From: Candidatus Manganitrophus morganii
GTDB lineage: Bacteria; Nitrospirota; Nitrospiria; SBBL01; Manganitrophaceae
Direction of reading: 5' to 3'
Length of the DNA stretch: 64,000 bases
Assembly (NCBI GenBank): GCA_021651055.1
Contig: JAJHOH010000001.1
Location: 2,046,001 to 2,110,000, forward strand
Shown here: piece after piece, positions 1 to 8,023 of the stretch
How the letters are laid out: the number at the start of each line of letters is the position of its first letter
How positions within the stretch are numbered: the stretch's first letter is position 1
The notes under the pieces: model-generated
The model's input: only the letters and a program-made list of their open reading frames with translations
Databases searched by the model: none
Told to the model about the DNA's origin: nothing
Translations under genes and position numbers: made by a program

Positions 1-619
1 CGGCCACCTCGATCTCCTTCGATTCCAGGCGCGCGACCGCCAAGGCGAGAAGGTAGGTCGACATGACCGGCGTTTCATCGAAGGCGACCGTCTTCATTTT
101 TCCATCGGCCTTCTGATCAACCACCGGCATGTTCGAGAGGGCGGTCAGATGTACGGGAATCGTGACGGTGAGGCGAAACCGAGCCTTCAACCCCGGCTCA
201 TCGAAAGAGGGAAACATCCGGCGGGCGTCGGTCGCCTCGAACTGCGTGAAGGCGTAGGTCTCGCCGCCGGCCTGCGCTTCATAGAGGCCGCGAAGCTGCC
301 GGTTCAGTTTGCCCGAAAACCGAAGCTGCAACGCGGCCGGTCCGGCCGGGATCGCTTCGGGGAAATGGAGGGTGATCGTTTCGGAAGGAGAATCGGCGGA
401 GACGCGGGCCGGAAGAGACGCGCCGCTTCTTCCCCCCGTCGCCTGAGAAACCTCCAGCTCCAAGGCATGGAGGGTGACGGCATCGGTCGGCTCCGCCACC
501 TGAATTTCAATCGTCACCTCCCCTTCGAACCGACGCTCCTCGGGAACAACGGTGAGTCGAAGATGGTACAGCTCAGGCCGGACCCGCCCCGGCAGGCGTC
601 CTTCGATCAATGGGCTCAT
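1..619 (-). CDS. M1 family aminopeptidase, N-terminal part (cut by window edge)
   Basis: The reading frame starts at an ATG (619-617) preceded by AGGAG and runs off the left end of the window, so only about 206 residues are visible. They form the beta-rich N-terminal domain of M1 (PepN/ERAP-type) zinc aminopeptidases. Diagnostic stretches are QFEATDARRMFPSFDEP, followed by KARFRLTV and a TPVMSTYLLA segment, all conserved ahead of the catalytic domain. The GAMEN and HEXXH motifs would lie further downstream and are not in the window, so activity cannot be judged. There is no signal peptide, which suggests a cytoplasmic enzyme that trims N-terminal residues from peptides. Confidence 0.9.
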   Translation of the reverse strand, partial: MSPLIEGRLPGRVRPELYHLRLTVVPEERRFEGEVTIEIQVAEPTDAVTLHALELEVSQATGGRSGASLPARVSADSPSETITLHFPEAIPAGPAALQLRFSGKLNRQLRGLYEAQAGGETYAFTQFEATDARRMFPSFDEPGLKARFRLTVTIPVHLTALSNMPVVDQKADGKMKTVAFDETPVMSTYLLALAVARLESKEIEVA

Positions 620-660
620 AGATCTCCTGTCTAAAGATAAAATGACGTGAGGCGTAAAGG

Positions 661-714
661 GTGAGGCGTTAGGGGTCAAGTCAAAAGAGTTAAATCTTAC
701 TCCTAACGCCTCAC
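661..714. repeat. 13-bp inverted repeat, purine-rich arms
   Basis: GTGAGGCGTTAGG at 661-673 is perfectly inverted as CCTAACGCCTCAC at 702-714, with a 28-nt loop. A third partial copy (GTGAGGCGTAAAGG) lies directly upstream at about 647-660. It sits between the aminopeptidase start and the 3' end of the response-regulator gene. It may act as a transcription terminator for a plus-strand read or be a dispersed repeat; nothing else is seen in the 620-766 gap. Confidence 0.6.
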
Positions 715-766
715 ATGTTTCGTCATTATAAGACAGACCGGTGCCGAGGGCAAGCCGGAAGGCGAT

Positions 767-1558
767 CTATTTGGTTTGGAATTGTGTGCGGTAGTCGGAG
801 GGGGATTTCCCCATCTTGCTCAGAAAGACTTTGCTGAAATAACCTTGCTCTGAGAAACCGACCTCGCAACTGATCTCTTTGATCGTTCGATGCGGATCTT
901 TGAGGAGCTGAATCGCGCGGTCGATCCGGATGGCGGTGAGGTAATCGTGAAAGCCGACGCCGCACTCTTTTTTAAACGAGGCCGAAAGATATTTCGGATG
1001 AAGCGAAACCGCTTGACCGATCTCCTCCAGCGAAAGCTCCGGCGAGCTGTAGTGCCGATCGATGTATTGCACCGCGCGGCGCATTTTCAGCGAGAGATGA
1101 TCGAAGTCGATTTTCAGATTCCGGTGCACCCGCTCGAAGGGATCGGAGCTGAGGAGGCGGGCGATTTTTTGTTCTAGTTGATCGAGATTCCACGGCTTGT
1201 CGATAAAGCCGTTGGCGCGCACATCCAACAACTGCGTCAGCAGCTCTTTGGTGCCGTATGCGCTGGTAAAGAGGATCGGGACCACCCGGTCGATCTGGCG
1301 GATCCTTCGGTAGAGGGTCACGCCGTCGGTCTCTCCCAGGCGATAATCGAGGATGATCAGATCGAGATCCCTTCTTTCCTGGACAATGCGAAGGGCATCG
1401 TCTGCTTTCTCTTTCTTGATCAGCTGATATTTGTCTTGGAGGATGATCTCCAACGACTGCAGGACCGATGCATCGTCATCCACCGCCAAGATGGTTTTCT
1501 TGTGGGGATCGGGTCCGAGGGTGGCGATCTCTTTTGCTTCTAAGTCTGTCAGGGCCAT
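767..1558 (-). CDS. Response regulator with AraC-type DNA-binding output domain
   Basis: This is a 263-residue two-component response regulator. A receiver domain covers roughly residues 20-136, with the acidic cluster VDDD near residue 27-29, the likely phosphoacceptor Asp71 in LIILDYRLG, a Thr/Ser switch (LFTSA, 97-100) and Lys121 in DKPW. The C-terminal 100 residues hold a double helix-turn-helix of the AraC/XylS type, including RTIKEISCEVGFSEQGYFSK. The start at 1558 is preferred over an upstream codon because AGGAA precedes it and the N-terminus then matches the family. No histidine kinase is adjacent, so it is an orphan regulator; its targets cannot be inferred. Confidence 0.9.
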   Translation of the reverse strand: MALTDLEAKEIATLGPDPHKKTILAVDDDASVLQSLEIILQDKYQLIKKEKADDALRIVQERRDLDLIILDYRLGETDGVTLYRRIRQIDRVVPILFTSAYGTKELLTQLLDVRANGFIDKPWNLDQLEQKIARLLSSDPFERVHRNLKIDFDHLSLKMRRAVQYIDRHYSSPELSLEEIGQAVSLHPKYLSASFKKECGVGFHDYLTAIRIDRAIQLLKDPHRTIKEISCEVGFSEQGYFSKVFLSKMGKSPSDYRTQFQTK

Positions 1559-1631
1559 AGGTTTATTCCTATACAGGATGATTTCAAGCTTTATTATACC
1601 CGATGAATCCAAACGTGGGGAAGCCAAATTC

Positions 1632-1666
1632 CCCCTTCTCGACTGAAAAAGAAAATCGAGAAGGGG
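1632..1666 (-). terminator. Candidate terminator hairpin 3' of the EVE gene
   Basis: CCCCTTCTCGA (1632-1642) and TCGAGAAGGGG (1656-1666) form a perfect 11-bp stem with a 13-nt loop between the EVE-domain gene and the response-regulator gene, both on the minus strand. There is no clear U-tract after the stem, so termination strength is uncertain. Confidence 0.45.
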
Positions 1667-1767
1667 AGGAAAGAGGTAAAGTTATCTAAGAAAAAAGTAG
1701 GTCGGAACAAGTCGAAGGGGAGAAATACCGAAGGATGCGGGAGGAAAATCCCCTTTAATTCTCGTCA

Positions 1768-2253
1768 CTAAGACCATTCTGGCAGCCTCGTGATGATCTC
1801 CCATTCTTCGGGAGTCACCGGTGTAATGGAGAGCCGGTTTCCTTTTCGAAGAACCATCATCGATTTCAACGCCGGGATCTCCTTCAACCTTTTTAGGGTA
1901 ATCACCTCCCGGCATGCTTTTTTAAATCGAAGATCGACCATGAACCAAACCGGCTGACTCGACAGACTTTGGGGGTCGTAATATTTATTTTTCGGATCCC
2001 AGGCGGTATGATCGGGATAACCGGTCTTAATGACTTCGGCGATTCCGGCGATGCCGACCGGTTCGACATTGCTGTGATAGAAGAAGACGCCGTCGCCGAC
2101 CCGCATCTTATCCCGCATGAAATTTCGCGCCTGATAATTCCGAACCCCCGACCAGTAGGTCGTCCGATCGCACTTCAAATCATCGATGGAGTAGGTGTTC
2201 GGCTCCGACTTCATCAACCAATATTGTTTTTCAGGGGCCACTGAATACTCCAT
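1768..2253 (-). CDS. EVE domain-containing protein (Thy28-like)
   Basis: The 161-residue protein consists almost entirely of one EVE domain, a PUA-like fold that binds modified bases in DNA or RNA. Visible family signatures are WLMKSEPN, the GVRNYQARNFM stretch, GDGVFFYHSN, GIAGIAEV and a terminal PVTPEEWE segment. Its start lies inside the 3' end of the NlpC/P60 gene (23-nt overlap), so the two are probably translationally coupled. Length is normal for stand-alone bacterial EVE proteins. The ligand is unknown; family members often occur near restriction or RNA-modification genes, but none is adjacent here. Confidence 0.92.
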   Translation of the reverse strand: MEYSVAPEKQYWLMKSEPNTYSIDDLKCDRTTYWSGVRNYQARNFMRDKMRVGDGVFFYHSNVEPVGIAGIAEVIKTGYPDHTAWDPKNKYYDPQSLSSQPVWFMVDLRFKKACREVITLKRLKEIPALKSMMVLRKGNRLSITPVTPEEWEIITRLPEWS

Positions 2254-2779
2254 CCACGAAGGAGTAGGTCGCCGGGCGCGCCTGCGCCTTTTCAGGAAAG
2301 GGGGGAAGGAGGCGGCGCGCCGTCCGATAACGCGGCTTCCAGTAGGGATGATCGAGGCGCTCCACCCTCACCTCTCCGCCTCGGCTGGGAGCATGAATGA
2401 ATTTGTTCCCGCCTATATAAATCCCGACATGAAGCGGCTGCCATCTGCTGATTCTGAAGAAGACCAGATCGGCCGGCAGGAGCTGGCCGCCGGGGACCGG
2501 CCGGCCTTTTTTAATTTGCGCGCCGGTGACGCGCGGAAGGCTCAGGCCGACCGACCGGGAGAAGACATAGGCGACATACCCGCTGCAATCAAACCCCTCC
2601 GCCGGGGTCGCGCCGCCGAAGCGATACGGTGTTCCCAGAAAATGATGGGCGGTCTTCACCACCCGTTGGCGCGCGGGGACTTTCCGGCTGATTACCGGAT
2701 CGACCCGATCTGCTTTTTGAACCCCGGCGCAGCCGGTCAGCATGAAGAAAAAAAGAATTCCGAAGAGTCCCCACCGCAT
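2231..2779 (-). CDS. NlpC/P60 family cell-wall hydrolase, lipoprotein
   Basis: The 182-residue protein opens with a lipoprotein signal peptide whose lipobox is LTGC (Cys near residue 17), so it should be lipid-anchored. The rest is an NlpC/P60 papain-like domain: catalytic Cys in FDCSGY, His in PLHVGIYIG, and a second polar residue in FIHAPS. Such enzymes cut gamma-D-Glu-meso-DAP or related peptide bonds in peptidoglycan and take part in wall remodelling. Size and layout resemble Spr/MepS-type proteins with one catalytic domain and no substrate-binding repeats. It overlaps the downstream EVE gene. Confidence 0.92.
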   Translation of the reverse strand: MRWGLFGILFFFMLTGCAGVQKADRVDPVISRKVPARQRVVKTAHHFLGTPYRFGGATPAEGFDCSGYVAYVFSRSVGLSLPRVTGAQIKKGRPVPGGQLLPADLVFFRISRWQPLHVGIYIGGNKFIHAPSRGGEVRVERLDHPYWKPRYRTARRLLPPFPEKAQARPATYSFVDGVFSGP

Positions 2780-2889
2780 GAAGGTAAAAATAACTCGGAT
2801 TCAAAACAGAAGTCAAGCAAATCGCTTTGGTTTTGCCGGAACGTTATGGTATAGTCCTCTTCCTCATCCCCGATCAGAAGGAGAGAATC

Positions 2890-3258
2890 ATGCTGACCTT
2901 TTATCACTACGCCAAATGCAGCACCTGTATCAAGGCCAAAAAACATCTCACGGCGCAGGGGCATCTCTTAAAGGAGATCGATCTCACCACCGATCCTCCG
3001 TCGGCGAAAGAATTGGCCGACCTGATCAAAAAGAGCGGGCGTCCGTACACCGATTTTCTCAACCGGAGCGGGGTATTATACAGGGAAATGAACATGAAGG
3101 AAAAGGTTAAGCAGTTTTCCGAGGGGGAGATCGTCCGGATGTTGGCGTCGAATGGAAGATTGATCAAGCGGCCGATCGTCACCGACGGAAAGCGGGTCAC
3201 CGTCGGCTTCGACGGGGGGGAGTTCGATGCCGTCTGGTCCTCCGCGTCGGTTAAATGA
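2890..3258 (+). CDS. ArsC/Spx-family thioredoxin-fold protein
   Basis: This 122-residue protein has the ArsC/Spx/YffB fold. The N-terminus FYHYAKCSTCIKAKKHL carries a CXXC redox pair as in Spx and MgsR. A central RSG(V)LYRE and a C-terminal LIKRPIV-DGKRVTVGF segment are typical of the family. The CXXC pair and the lack of the full arsenate-reductase Arg triad leave it open whether it reduces arsenate or acts as a redox regulator; no ars genes are nearby. The ATG at 2890 is chosen over an upstream frame start because AAGGAGAGA lies just before it. Confidence 0.85.
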   Translation: MLTFYHYAKCSTCIKAKKHLTAQGHLLKEIDLTTDPPSAKELADLIKKSGRPYTDFLNRSGVLYREMNMKEKVKQFSEGEIVRMLASNGRLIKRPIVTDGKRVTVGFDGGEFDAVWSSASVK

Positions 3259-3297
3259 AAAACGGCCGAACCGCGCGGCGCGATTCCGGCCGTTTTA
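3258..3297. terminator. Bidirectional terminator between convergent genes
   Basis: AAAACGGCCG and CGGCCGTTTT flank a short GC-rich loop between the Spx/ArsC-like gene (plus) and the hemerythrin-like gene (minus). A-tract and T-tract on the two sides allow it to work in both directions. Confidence 0.8.
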
Positions 3298-3314
3298 TCG
3301 ATTTCTCAGCCGAT

Positions 3315-3743
3315 TTAAGCGGCCATTCTTCCGCCGGCGCTGAGATCTCTCTTTAAATTCTCAATCTGCTCCCCGAGTTGATTCAGCTGATCCCCGAGAT
3401 TTTCCTCCGCCTCGGGAAAGAGCTTTCCCTCCTCTTCTTCGATATGATCATCGAGGGCCTTCTCCAGCTCGGAAAGTTTCTTCTTGAAATCTTTCCCGGT
3501 CAGGCCGACCAGATCGGTCAATATTTGATCGACCTGCTGGTGCTCCTCGATGGAGTGCTCCACCAGTTCGTTATCATACTCCCTCATCGCAGGATAAAAA
3601 ATCTGCTCCTCCGATTGGGTATGCAATTGGATCTCATTCTCGAGCCTGACGAGAAGATCTCCCTTGTCTTTAGCGGATTTCAATTCCTGAATTAAGTCTT
3701 TCACGGTTTTGTGATCTTCGATGAGCAGTTCCGTTGCTTTCAT
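3315..3743 (-). CDS. Hemerythrin-like (HHE domain) protein, copy 1
   Basis: This is a 142-residue helical protein with a hemerythrin-like His/Glu ligand set: H11 in IEDHK, H41 and E45 in LHTQSEEQIFYP, H68 in EEHQQ, H100 and E104 in DDHIEEEE. The family binds a di-iron centre and is used for oxygen, NO or iron handling. The start at 3743 follows AAAGGAGAG; an upstream in-frame codon would add an unrelated basic stretch across the promoter. It is a clear paralogue of the neighbouring gene (both begin MKATELL) and the two have matching promoters. Cytoplasmic; its exact ligand is not determined by sequence. Confidence 0.9.
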   Translation of the reverse strand: MKATELLIEDHKTVKDLIQELKSAKDKGDLLVRLENEIQLHTQSEEQIFYPAMREYDNELVEHSIEEHQQVDQILTDLVGLTGKDFKKKLSELEKALDDHIEEEEGKLFPEAEENLGDQLNQLGEQIENLKRDLSAGGRMAA

Positions 3744-3777
3744 AAGATCTCTCCTTTCATTTCTGAAGCCCGTTCTC

Positions 3778-3813
3778 ATCGTACGAAAAGGGGCACAGGG
3801 AAAACAATCACCC
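3778..3813 (-). promoter_or_regulatory. Promoter of hemerythrin-like copy 1
   Basis: Reading the minus strand, GGTGATTGTTT contains a -35-like TTGTTT (3807-3802), then an 18-nt spacer and -10-like TACGAT (3783-3778). The same arrangement occurs upstream of the paralogue, which supports it being functional. The start codon is 35 nt downstream. Confidence 0.55.
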
Positions 3814-3889
3814 GATTGGAGACGAGGATCCATTCAAAAGAGCGAGGCGGTTTTCCCCTAGAAGCGACTGGCGATAATCATTTTCCCGC

Positions 3890-4324
3890 TCAGGCCGCTT
3901 CTCTCCACTCCTCTTCGAGATCGCTCCGCATTTGGCCGATTTGGGAGCCGAGTTCGTTCAGTTGCTCTTCCAATCGCTCTTCCATCTGGGGAAATATTCT
4001 GACCTCTTCTTCGTCGATATGCGCATTGAGATGCTCTTCCAATTCGTTCAGCTTCTGTTCAAATTCCTCTTCTTCTTCGACGGCATCGATCAAATCCTCC
4101 AGCAATTCATCGACCTGCTGGTGCGCGTCCAGCGCCGAATCAACCCAGGCGCCGTCCACCTCCCTGACGGCCGGGTAGAAAAGCGCTTCCTCCAACTGAG
4201 CGTGAATCCTGAGTTCCTTCTCCACCTTCGGGAGAAGCTCTTCTTTGTCCCGCGCCGATCGGAGCCTCTCAAGCAGGTTTCGCATCTTCTCGTGATCTTC
4301 CTGAAGCAGTTCCGTCGCCTTCAT
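3890..4324 (-). CDS. Hemerythrin-like (HHE domain) protein, copy 2
   Basis: The 144-residue paralogue of the downstream gene has the same ligand pattern: H11 in QEDHEK, H41 and E45 in IHAQLEEALFYP, H68 in DAHQQ, and H102 with following acidic residues in AHIDEEE. The C-terminal half is very acidic and helical. An ancient tandem duplication is likely, because coding sequence and promoter layout are shared but the proteins have diverged. The role is probably di-iron-based oxygen/NO sensing or iron storage, as for other HHE proteins. The start at 4324 follows a GAGAAGAGA purine-rich ribosome-binding region. Confidence 0.9.
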   Translation of the reverse strand: MKATELLQEDHEKMRNLLERLRSARDKEELLPKVEKELRIHAQLEEALFYPAVREVDGAWVDSALDAHQQVDELLEDLIDAVEEEEEFEQKLNELEEHLNAHIDEEEVRIFPQMEERLEEQLNELGSQIGQMRSDLEEEWREAA

Positions 4325-4361
4325 TATCTCTTCTCCTCATGCAATTCCGGATCATCCCTTC

Positions 4362-4397
4362 ATCGTATGAAAAGAAACCGGCCGGAACAATCACCCT
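4362..4397 (-). promoter_or_regulatory. Promoter of hemerythrin-like copy 2
   Basis: On the minus strand GGGTGATTGTTC (-35-like TTGTTC at 4390-4385), a 17-nt spacer, then TACGAT (4367-4362). GGGTGATTGTT and TTTTCRTACGATGA are conserved with the copy-1 promoter while the spacer between them has diverged. Confidence 0.55.
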
Positions 4398-4438
4398 AAA
4401 GAGGTGGGTCTAATGATCCGGAAGAAGGAGAACTGATC

Positions 4439-6664
4439 TTAAATGAGAAGGAGCCCGGCGGCGCGGAGGGTCCGCCAGGGACGGCTTTGCAGAAATTTTG
4501 AGAAGGATTGGCCAGCTGAAGCGGGATACCGCTCCCCCGCCTCCGAAAGCCGGATGAAGGGGGCTCCCTTTCTTCCGCGGGGCCGGGATTGATCGAGGAG
4601 ATCACGGCACCATCCGGCAACCGGCGGATCAAGCCGAATCTCCGCGTCTTCTTCCCATCCGGGAAAGATCAGGGAAACCTGCCCGGCCCTTTTCTGGGTC
4701 CGGAGCGGCCGGAAGAGCGGTGTCCCCCCGAGCCAAACCAGCCGCCGCTCCAGATCTTCTCGGGTGGACGGAGGGGAGGCGAGCGCCTGCGCGATCAGAT
4801 CGGCGGGAACGTTCGGCTTCGGTGTGGGAAAGTCGAACCAGCGCCGGACACCGGTCTCCAATCCGACGCCGTGCATATAATTGTAGATCGCCTTTGCCAG
4901 CCCCGGACCGAAGGGGGCGGGATCGCAGCCGGCCGGATCGAGATGGATCAAATCATTGTTGGCGAAAGGCCCGGGCGCCGGTCCGGCGATCGTGATGCCG
5001 TACGCGTCCGGATTCAGTCCCACCGGGCTGTGGCGCGTGGCGGTAAACCGATGCCAGAAGGCCGACTGAATGACCCCCGCCGCAAAAAGCTGCCGCACCC
5101 GTTCCAGGCTCTCGACCGTCTCCTTGGCGGTCTCGGTCGGAAAGCCGTACATCAAATAAGCATGGACGAGGATTCCGGCCTCGGTGAAGGCATGGGCGAC
5201 GCGGGCCACCTGAGCGACGGTGATCCCCTTTTCCATCAAGGCGAGGAGGCGGTCGGAGGCGACCTCCATCCCGCCGGTCACGGCGATGCAGCCGGAGGCG
5301 GCGAGCAGCCGGCAGAGATCGGGGGTGAAGGCCTCTTCGAACCGGATGTTTCCCCACCAGGAGATCGACCGTCCCCGATCGAGCAGCGCCAGCGCCAGAT
5401 CGGCGAGGCGCGACGGCGGGGCCGCTTCATCGACAAAATGAAACCCGCTCTCGCCGGTTTCTTTTAGAAGGGCATCGATTCGATCGGCCAACAGCGTCGC
5501 CGGGGCCGGCTCGTAGCGGCGGATGTAGTCGAGGCCGATATCGCAGAAAGAGCACTTCCGCCAGTAGCAGCCGTGGGCCACCGTCAACTTGTTCCAGCGT
5601 CCGTCCGACCAGAGGCGGTGCATCGGGTTGAGCATTTCGACGAGCGAGATATACCGGCGAAGCGGGAGGCCGTCATAGGTCGGGGTGCCGATCTCCTCAA
5701 AGGGGAGATCCCCCTCCGGGGCGCCGTTGAAAAAACGGACCTTCCCGTCGATCCGAAGAAACGTCCGGCAGAGCCGCTCCGGCGTCCGGCGGCGATCTAA
5801 AAACTCCAGAAGAGAGAGGAGGGGACGCTCGCCGGCGTCGAGCGCGACATAATCGACCGTGTCGAAGAGGCGCGGCTCGGCCAGATCGCGCAGCTCGGTA
5901 TTGACGTAGCCGCCGCCGAGGGCGATCTTCACCCGCGGATTCCATTTCCGGACGGCGGCCGCCGCCCGAAGCGCGCCGTAGAGATTTCCGGGAAAGGGGA
6001 TCGTGATCCCGACGAGGTCGGGCCGGTCTTCCTCCAGATGGGGCAGGAGGACCTCTTCGAGCATCTGATCGATCAGTCCCGGTGGCGCGTTGAGCGCTTG
6101 GTGGATCGGGTCGTACGAGGCGGCCGAGGTGGCGATCCGCTCTGCATACCGGCTGAGGCCGAAGTGGGGCGCCACCGTTCCCTGGATCAGATCGGCCAAA
6201 TCGTCGAGGTAGAGGCTTGCGAGGTGCTTCGCCCGGTCGGTGATTCCAAGGCTTCCGAAGGCCCATTGATCTTCCTCCAGCGCGGCGAACCGGGGCCCCT
6301 CCGGAAGAAACCGCCGCTTGCAAATCTGCGTCGCCAGCGAGGGCTGATTTCCCTGAAGGAATTGAATGACCGGCTCGATCGTATCGAGATAACGCTCTTT
6401 CAAAAGAAGGCTCCGGACAACCGCGGGGTGAGGCTCTTCCACTGCTCGGATCTCCTCGAAGAGGCGGGTCAGCCCCGCCCGGGAAAAGAGGGCGAGGATC
6501 GTCTCGATGCCGAGGTCGGCCTGAAAGACGGGATACCCCCGCGACCGGAGAAACCCGGTTAAATAGGCGGTCGCCGGGTAGGGGGTGTTCAGCTGGGTAA
6601 AGGGGGGGGTCAGGAGGAGAAGTCGGCGGTTTCGGTTGGAGAGGACATTTTTAGAGGAAATCAT
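4439..6664 (-). CDS. B12-binding-domain radical SAM protein
   Basis: This 741-residue protein has a cobalamin-binding Rossmann region (about residues 215-290, with DLVGITIPFPGNLYGAL and VKIALGGGYVN) followed by a radical SAM core. The iron-sulfur motif is AHGCYWRKCSFC (C366, C371, C374; a CX4CX2C spacing common in this subgroup). A following YGFPTET resembles the SAM-binding region. The substrate is unknown; relatives carry out methyl or carbon-skeleton chemistry on natural products or lipids. The start at 6664 is chosen because a TTGACA-17-CAGAAT promoter lies only 7 nt ahead of it, implying a leaderless message; an earlier in-frame ATG at 6733 would place the promoter inside the gene. Confidence 0.88.
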   Translation of the reverse strand: MISSKNVLSNRNRRLLLLTPPFTQLNTPYPATAYLTGFLRSRGYPVFQADLGIETILALFSRAGLTRLFEEIRAVEEPHPAVVRSLLLKERYLDTIEPVIQFLQGNQPSLATQICKRRFLPEGPRFAALEEDQWAFGSLGITDRAKHLASLYLDDLADLIQGTVAPHFGLSRYAERIATSAASYDPIHQALNAPPGLIDQMLEEVLLPHLEEDRPDLVGITIPFPGNLYGALRAAAAVRKWNPRVKIALGGGYVNTELRDLAEPRLFDTVDYVALDAGERPLLSLLEFLDRRRTPERLCRTFLRIDGKVRFFNGAPEGDLPFEEIGTPTYDGLPLRRYISLVEMLNPMHRLWSDGRWNKLTVAHGCYWRKCSFCDIGLDYIRRYEPAPATLLADRIDALLKETGESGFHFVDEAAPPSRLADLALALLDRGRSISWWGNIRFEEAFTPDLCRLLAASGCIAVTGGMEVASDRLLALMEKGITVAQVARVAHAFTEAGILVHAYLMYGFPTETAKETVESLERVRQLFAAGVIQSAFWHRFTATRHSPVGLNPDAYGITIAGPAPGPFANNDLIHLDPAGCDPAPFGPGLAKAIYNYMHGVGLETGVRRWFDFPTPKPNVPADLIAQALASPPSTREDLERRLVWLGGTPLFRPLRTQKRAGQVSLIFPGWEEDAEIRLDPPVAGWCRDLLDQSRPRGRKGAPFIRLSEAGERYPASAGQSFSKFLQSRPWRTLRAAGLLLI

Positions 6665-6671
6665 TTCGGCT

Positions 6672-6700
6672 ATTCTGTCACCGTAGCGGAACGATGTCAA
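6672..6700 (-). promoter_or_regulatory. Sigma-70 promoter of the radical SAM gene
   Basis: On the minus strand a perfect -35 TTGACA (6700-6695), a 17-nt spacer, and -10 CAGAAT (6677-6672). The distance to the ATG at 6664 is 7 nt, so transcription should begin at or next to the start codon. Confidence 0.6.
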
Positions 6701-6810
6701 ATCGGGCGAATCATCCCAAAGGAGTAGCCGCATCCCCTCTTCGGGTCATTGAAGCTACGCCGCCGCAGATGCTACGTTATAAAGAGTAACCCTTTGTTCA
6801 GGAGGCGCTT

Positions 6811-7296
6811 ATGCAGCCGGCTCGCGCAAAAATCATGGGCCATCCGATTCACCCGATGCTGGTCGTCTTTCCGATCGGCCTTTACATCATTTCGTTCGTT
6901 TTCGACCTGGTTTATTTGTCGATCGGCGATCCCTTTTGGTTTCGAATGGCCTACTGGACGATGCTGGGGGGATTGGTCGGGAATGTCGCCGCCGCCATCC
7001 CCGGTTTTCTCGACTACCTCACCCTGCCGCCCAAGACCGAGGCCCGCCAGATCGCGACATACCATATGGGAATCGGAGTCACCCTGGCGATTCTTTATTT
7101 CGCCAACCTTCTCCTTCGTGATTGGGGAGTCATCGCGGCGAATCAGCAGCCCTGGGGGGTGGTGATCTTGAATCTGGTCGGCGTTCTCTTGATCGGCTTG
7201 CAGGGATGGCTGGGAGGAGAGCTGGTCTATAAACATGGCGTCGGCGTGGAAGAAAAGGGACGCACCGGCGAAGAGCGATTCCGAAGGGTGGCGTGA
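6811..7296 (+). CDS. DUF2231 family membrane protein
   Basis: The 161-residue protein begins with the DUF2231 signature HPIHPMLVVFPIGL and has four predicted hydrophobic helices (about residues 14-37, 46-68, 85-105, 118-138). A conserved polar YHMGIGV segment lies in the middle. DUF2231 proteins sit in the inner membrane and are often found with electron-transfer or cytochrome genes; their function is not known. An AGGAGGC ribosome-binding site precedes the ATG. It is followed by a strong terminator, so it is a single-gene unit. Confidence 0.88.
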   Translation: MQPARAKIMGHPIHPMLVVFPIGLYIISFVFDLVYLSIGDPFWFRMAYWTMLGGLVGNVAAAIPGFLDYLTLPPKTEARQIATYHMGIGVTLAILYFANLLLRDWGVIAANQQPWGVVILNLVGVLLIGLQGWLGGELVYKHGVGVEEKGRTGEERFRRVA

Positions 7297-7300
7297 GGTC

Positions 7301-7340
7301 AACCGGCCGGGAAGGAGCGGTCCTTCTCCGGCCGGTTGCT
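7301..7340 (+). terminator. Terminator-like hairpin after the DUF2231 gene
   Basis: AACCGGCCGG and CCGGCCGGTT pair perfectly, and the inner GAAGGA/TCCTTC extends the stem. A weak T-rich tail follows. Confidence 0.65.
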
Positions 7341-7453
7341 TTCGGACGGTTCTTTGTTCCCTCTGTGAAAATCCCCGCCTCCCTCCTTTTAGATCCCCTC
7401 CGATCCCAAAAGCAAGTTGCTTTCAGACCGGCTTGTCTGTATGATGGAAAACA

Positions 7454-8020
7454 ATGAATGACCGTGAACGGGCCGCCTTACGGCAGCAACTTCTTAAAAA
7501 ACTTCGGGACTCTTTCGTCTACAGCGCCGAGCCGACGTTCGTCCTCTCCTCCGGAAGGAAGAGTCACTTCTATATCGATTGCAAGAAGGTGACGCTCGAC
7601 GCCGAAGGGGCGACCTGGGTCGGGCTGATGATTCTCGACCGGATCGCCGATCTGGAGATCGACGCCATCGGCGGGATGACCCTCGGCGCCGATCCGATCG
7701 CCACCGCCGTCGCGGTCCTCAGCTATGAAAGCGGCGCCCCCATCTCGGCCTTCATCATCCGGAAAGAGTCGAAAGGGTACGGGAACCAGGGTTTCATCGA
7801 GGGAAGGGTCGGCCGGGAGACCAAAGTGGTCGTGGTCGACGACGTCCTCACCAGCGGGCGGGCGACCGAGCGGACGATCCGGATTCTTCAAGAGGCCGGA
7901 TGCGACGTGGTGAAGGTGATCGCGCTGGTCGACCGGAAAGAGGGGGGACGCGAGCATCTGGAGCGTCTCGGTTTTGAGGTGGAAGCGCTCTACACCGTGG
8001 AAGATCTCTTAAAGGGCTAA
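7454..8020 (+). CDS. pyrE: Orotate phosphoribosyltransferase
   Basis: PyrE joins orotate and PRPP to give OMP in pyrimidine synthesis. The 188-residue sequence has the orotate-binding YIDCKK region (near residue 40), GGMTLGADPIA, a flexible catalytic loop region with RKESKGYGNQG (103-113), and the PRPP-binding motif VVVVDDVLTSGRAT (125-137). Length is typical. It is followed after 3 nt by a methyltransferase gene, implying one transcript. The other late pyrimidine gene, pyrF, is 7 kb away in its own unit. Confidence 0.95.
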   Translation: MNDRERAALRQQLLKKLRDSFVYSAEPTFVLSSGRKSHFYIDCKKVTLDAEGATWVGLMILDRIADLEIDAIGGMTLGADPIATAVAVLSYESGAPISAFIIRKESKGYGNQGFIEGRVGRETKVVVVDDVLTSGRATERTIRILQEAGCDVVKVIALVDRKEGGREHLERLGFEVEALYTVEDLLKG

Positions 8021-8023
8021 CCG

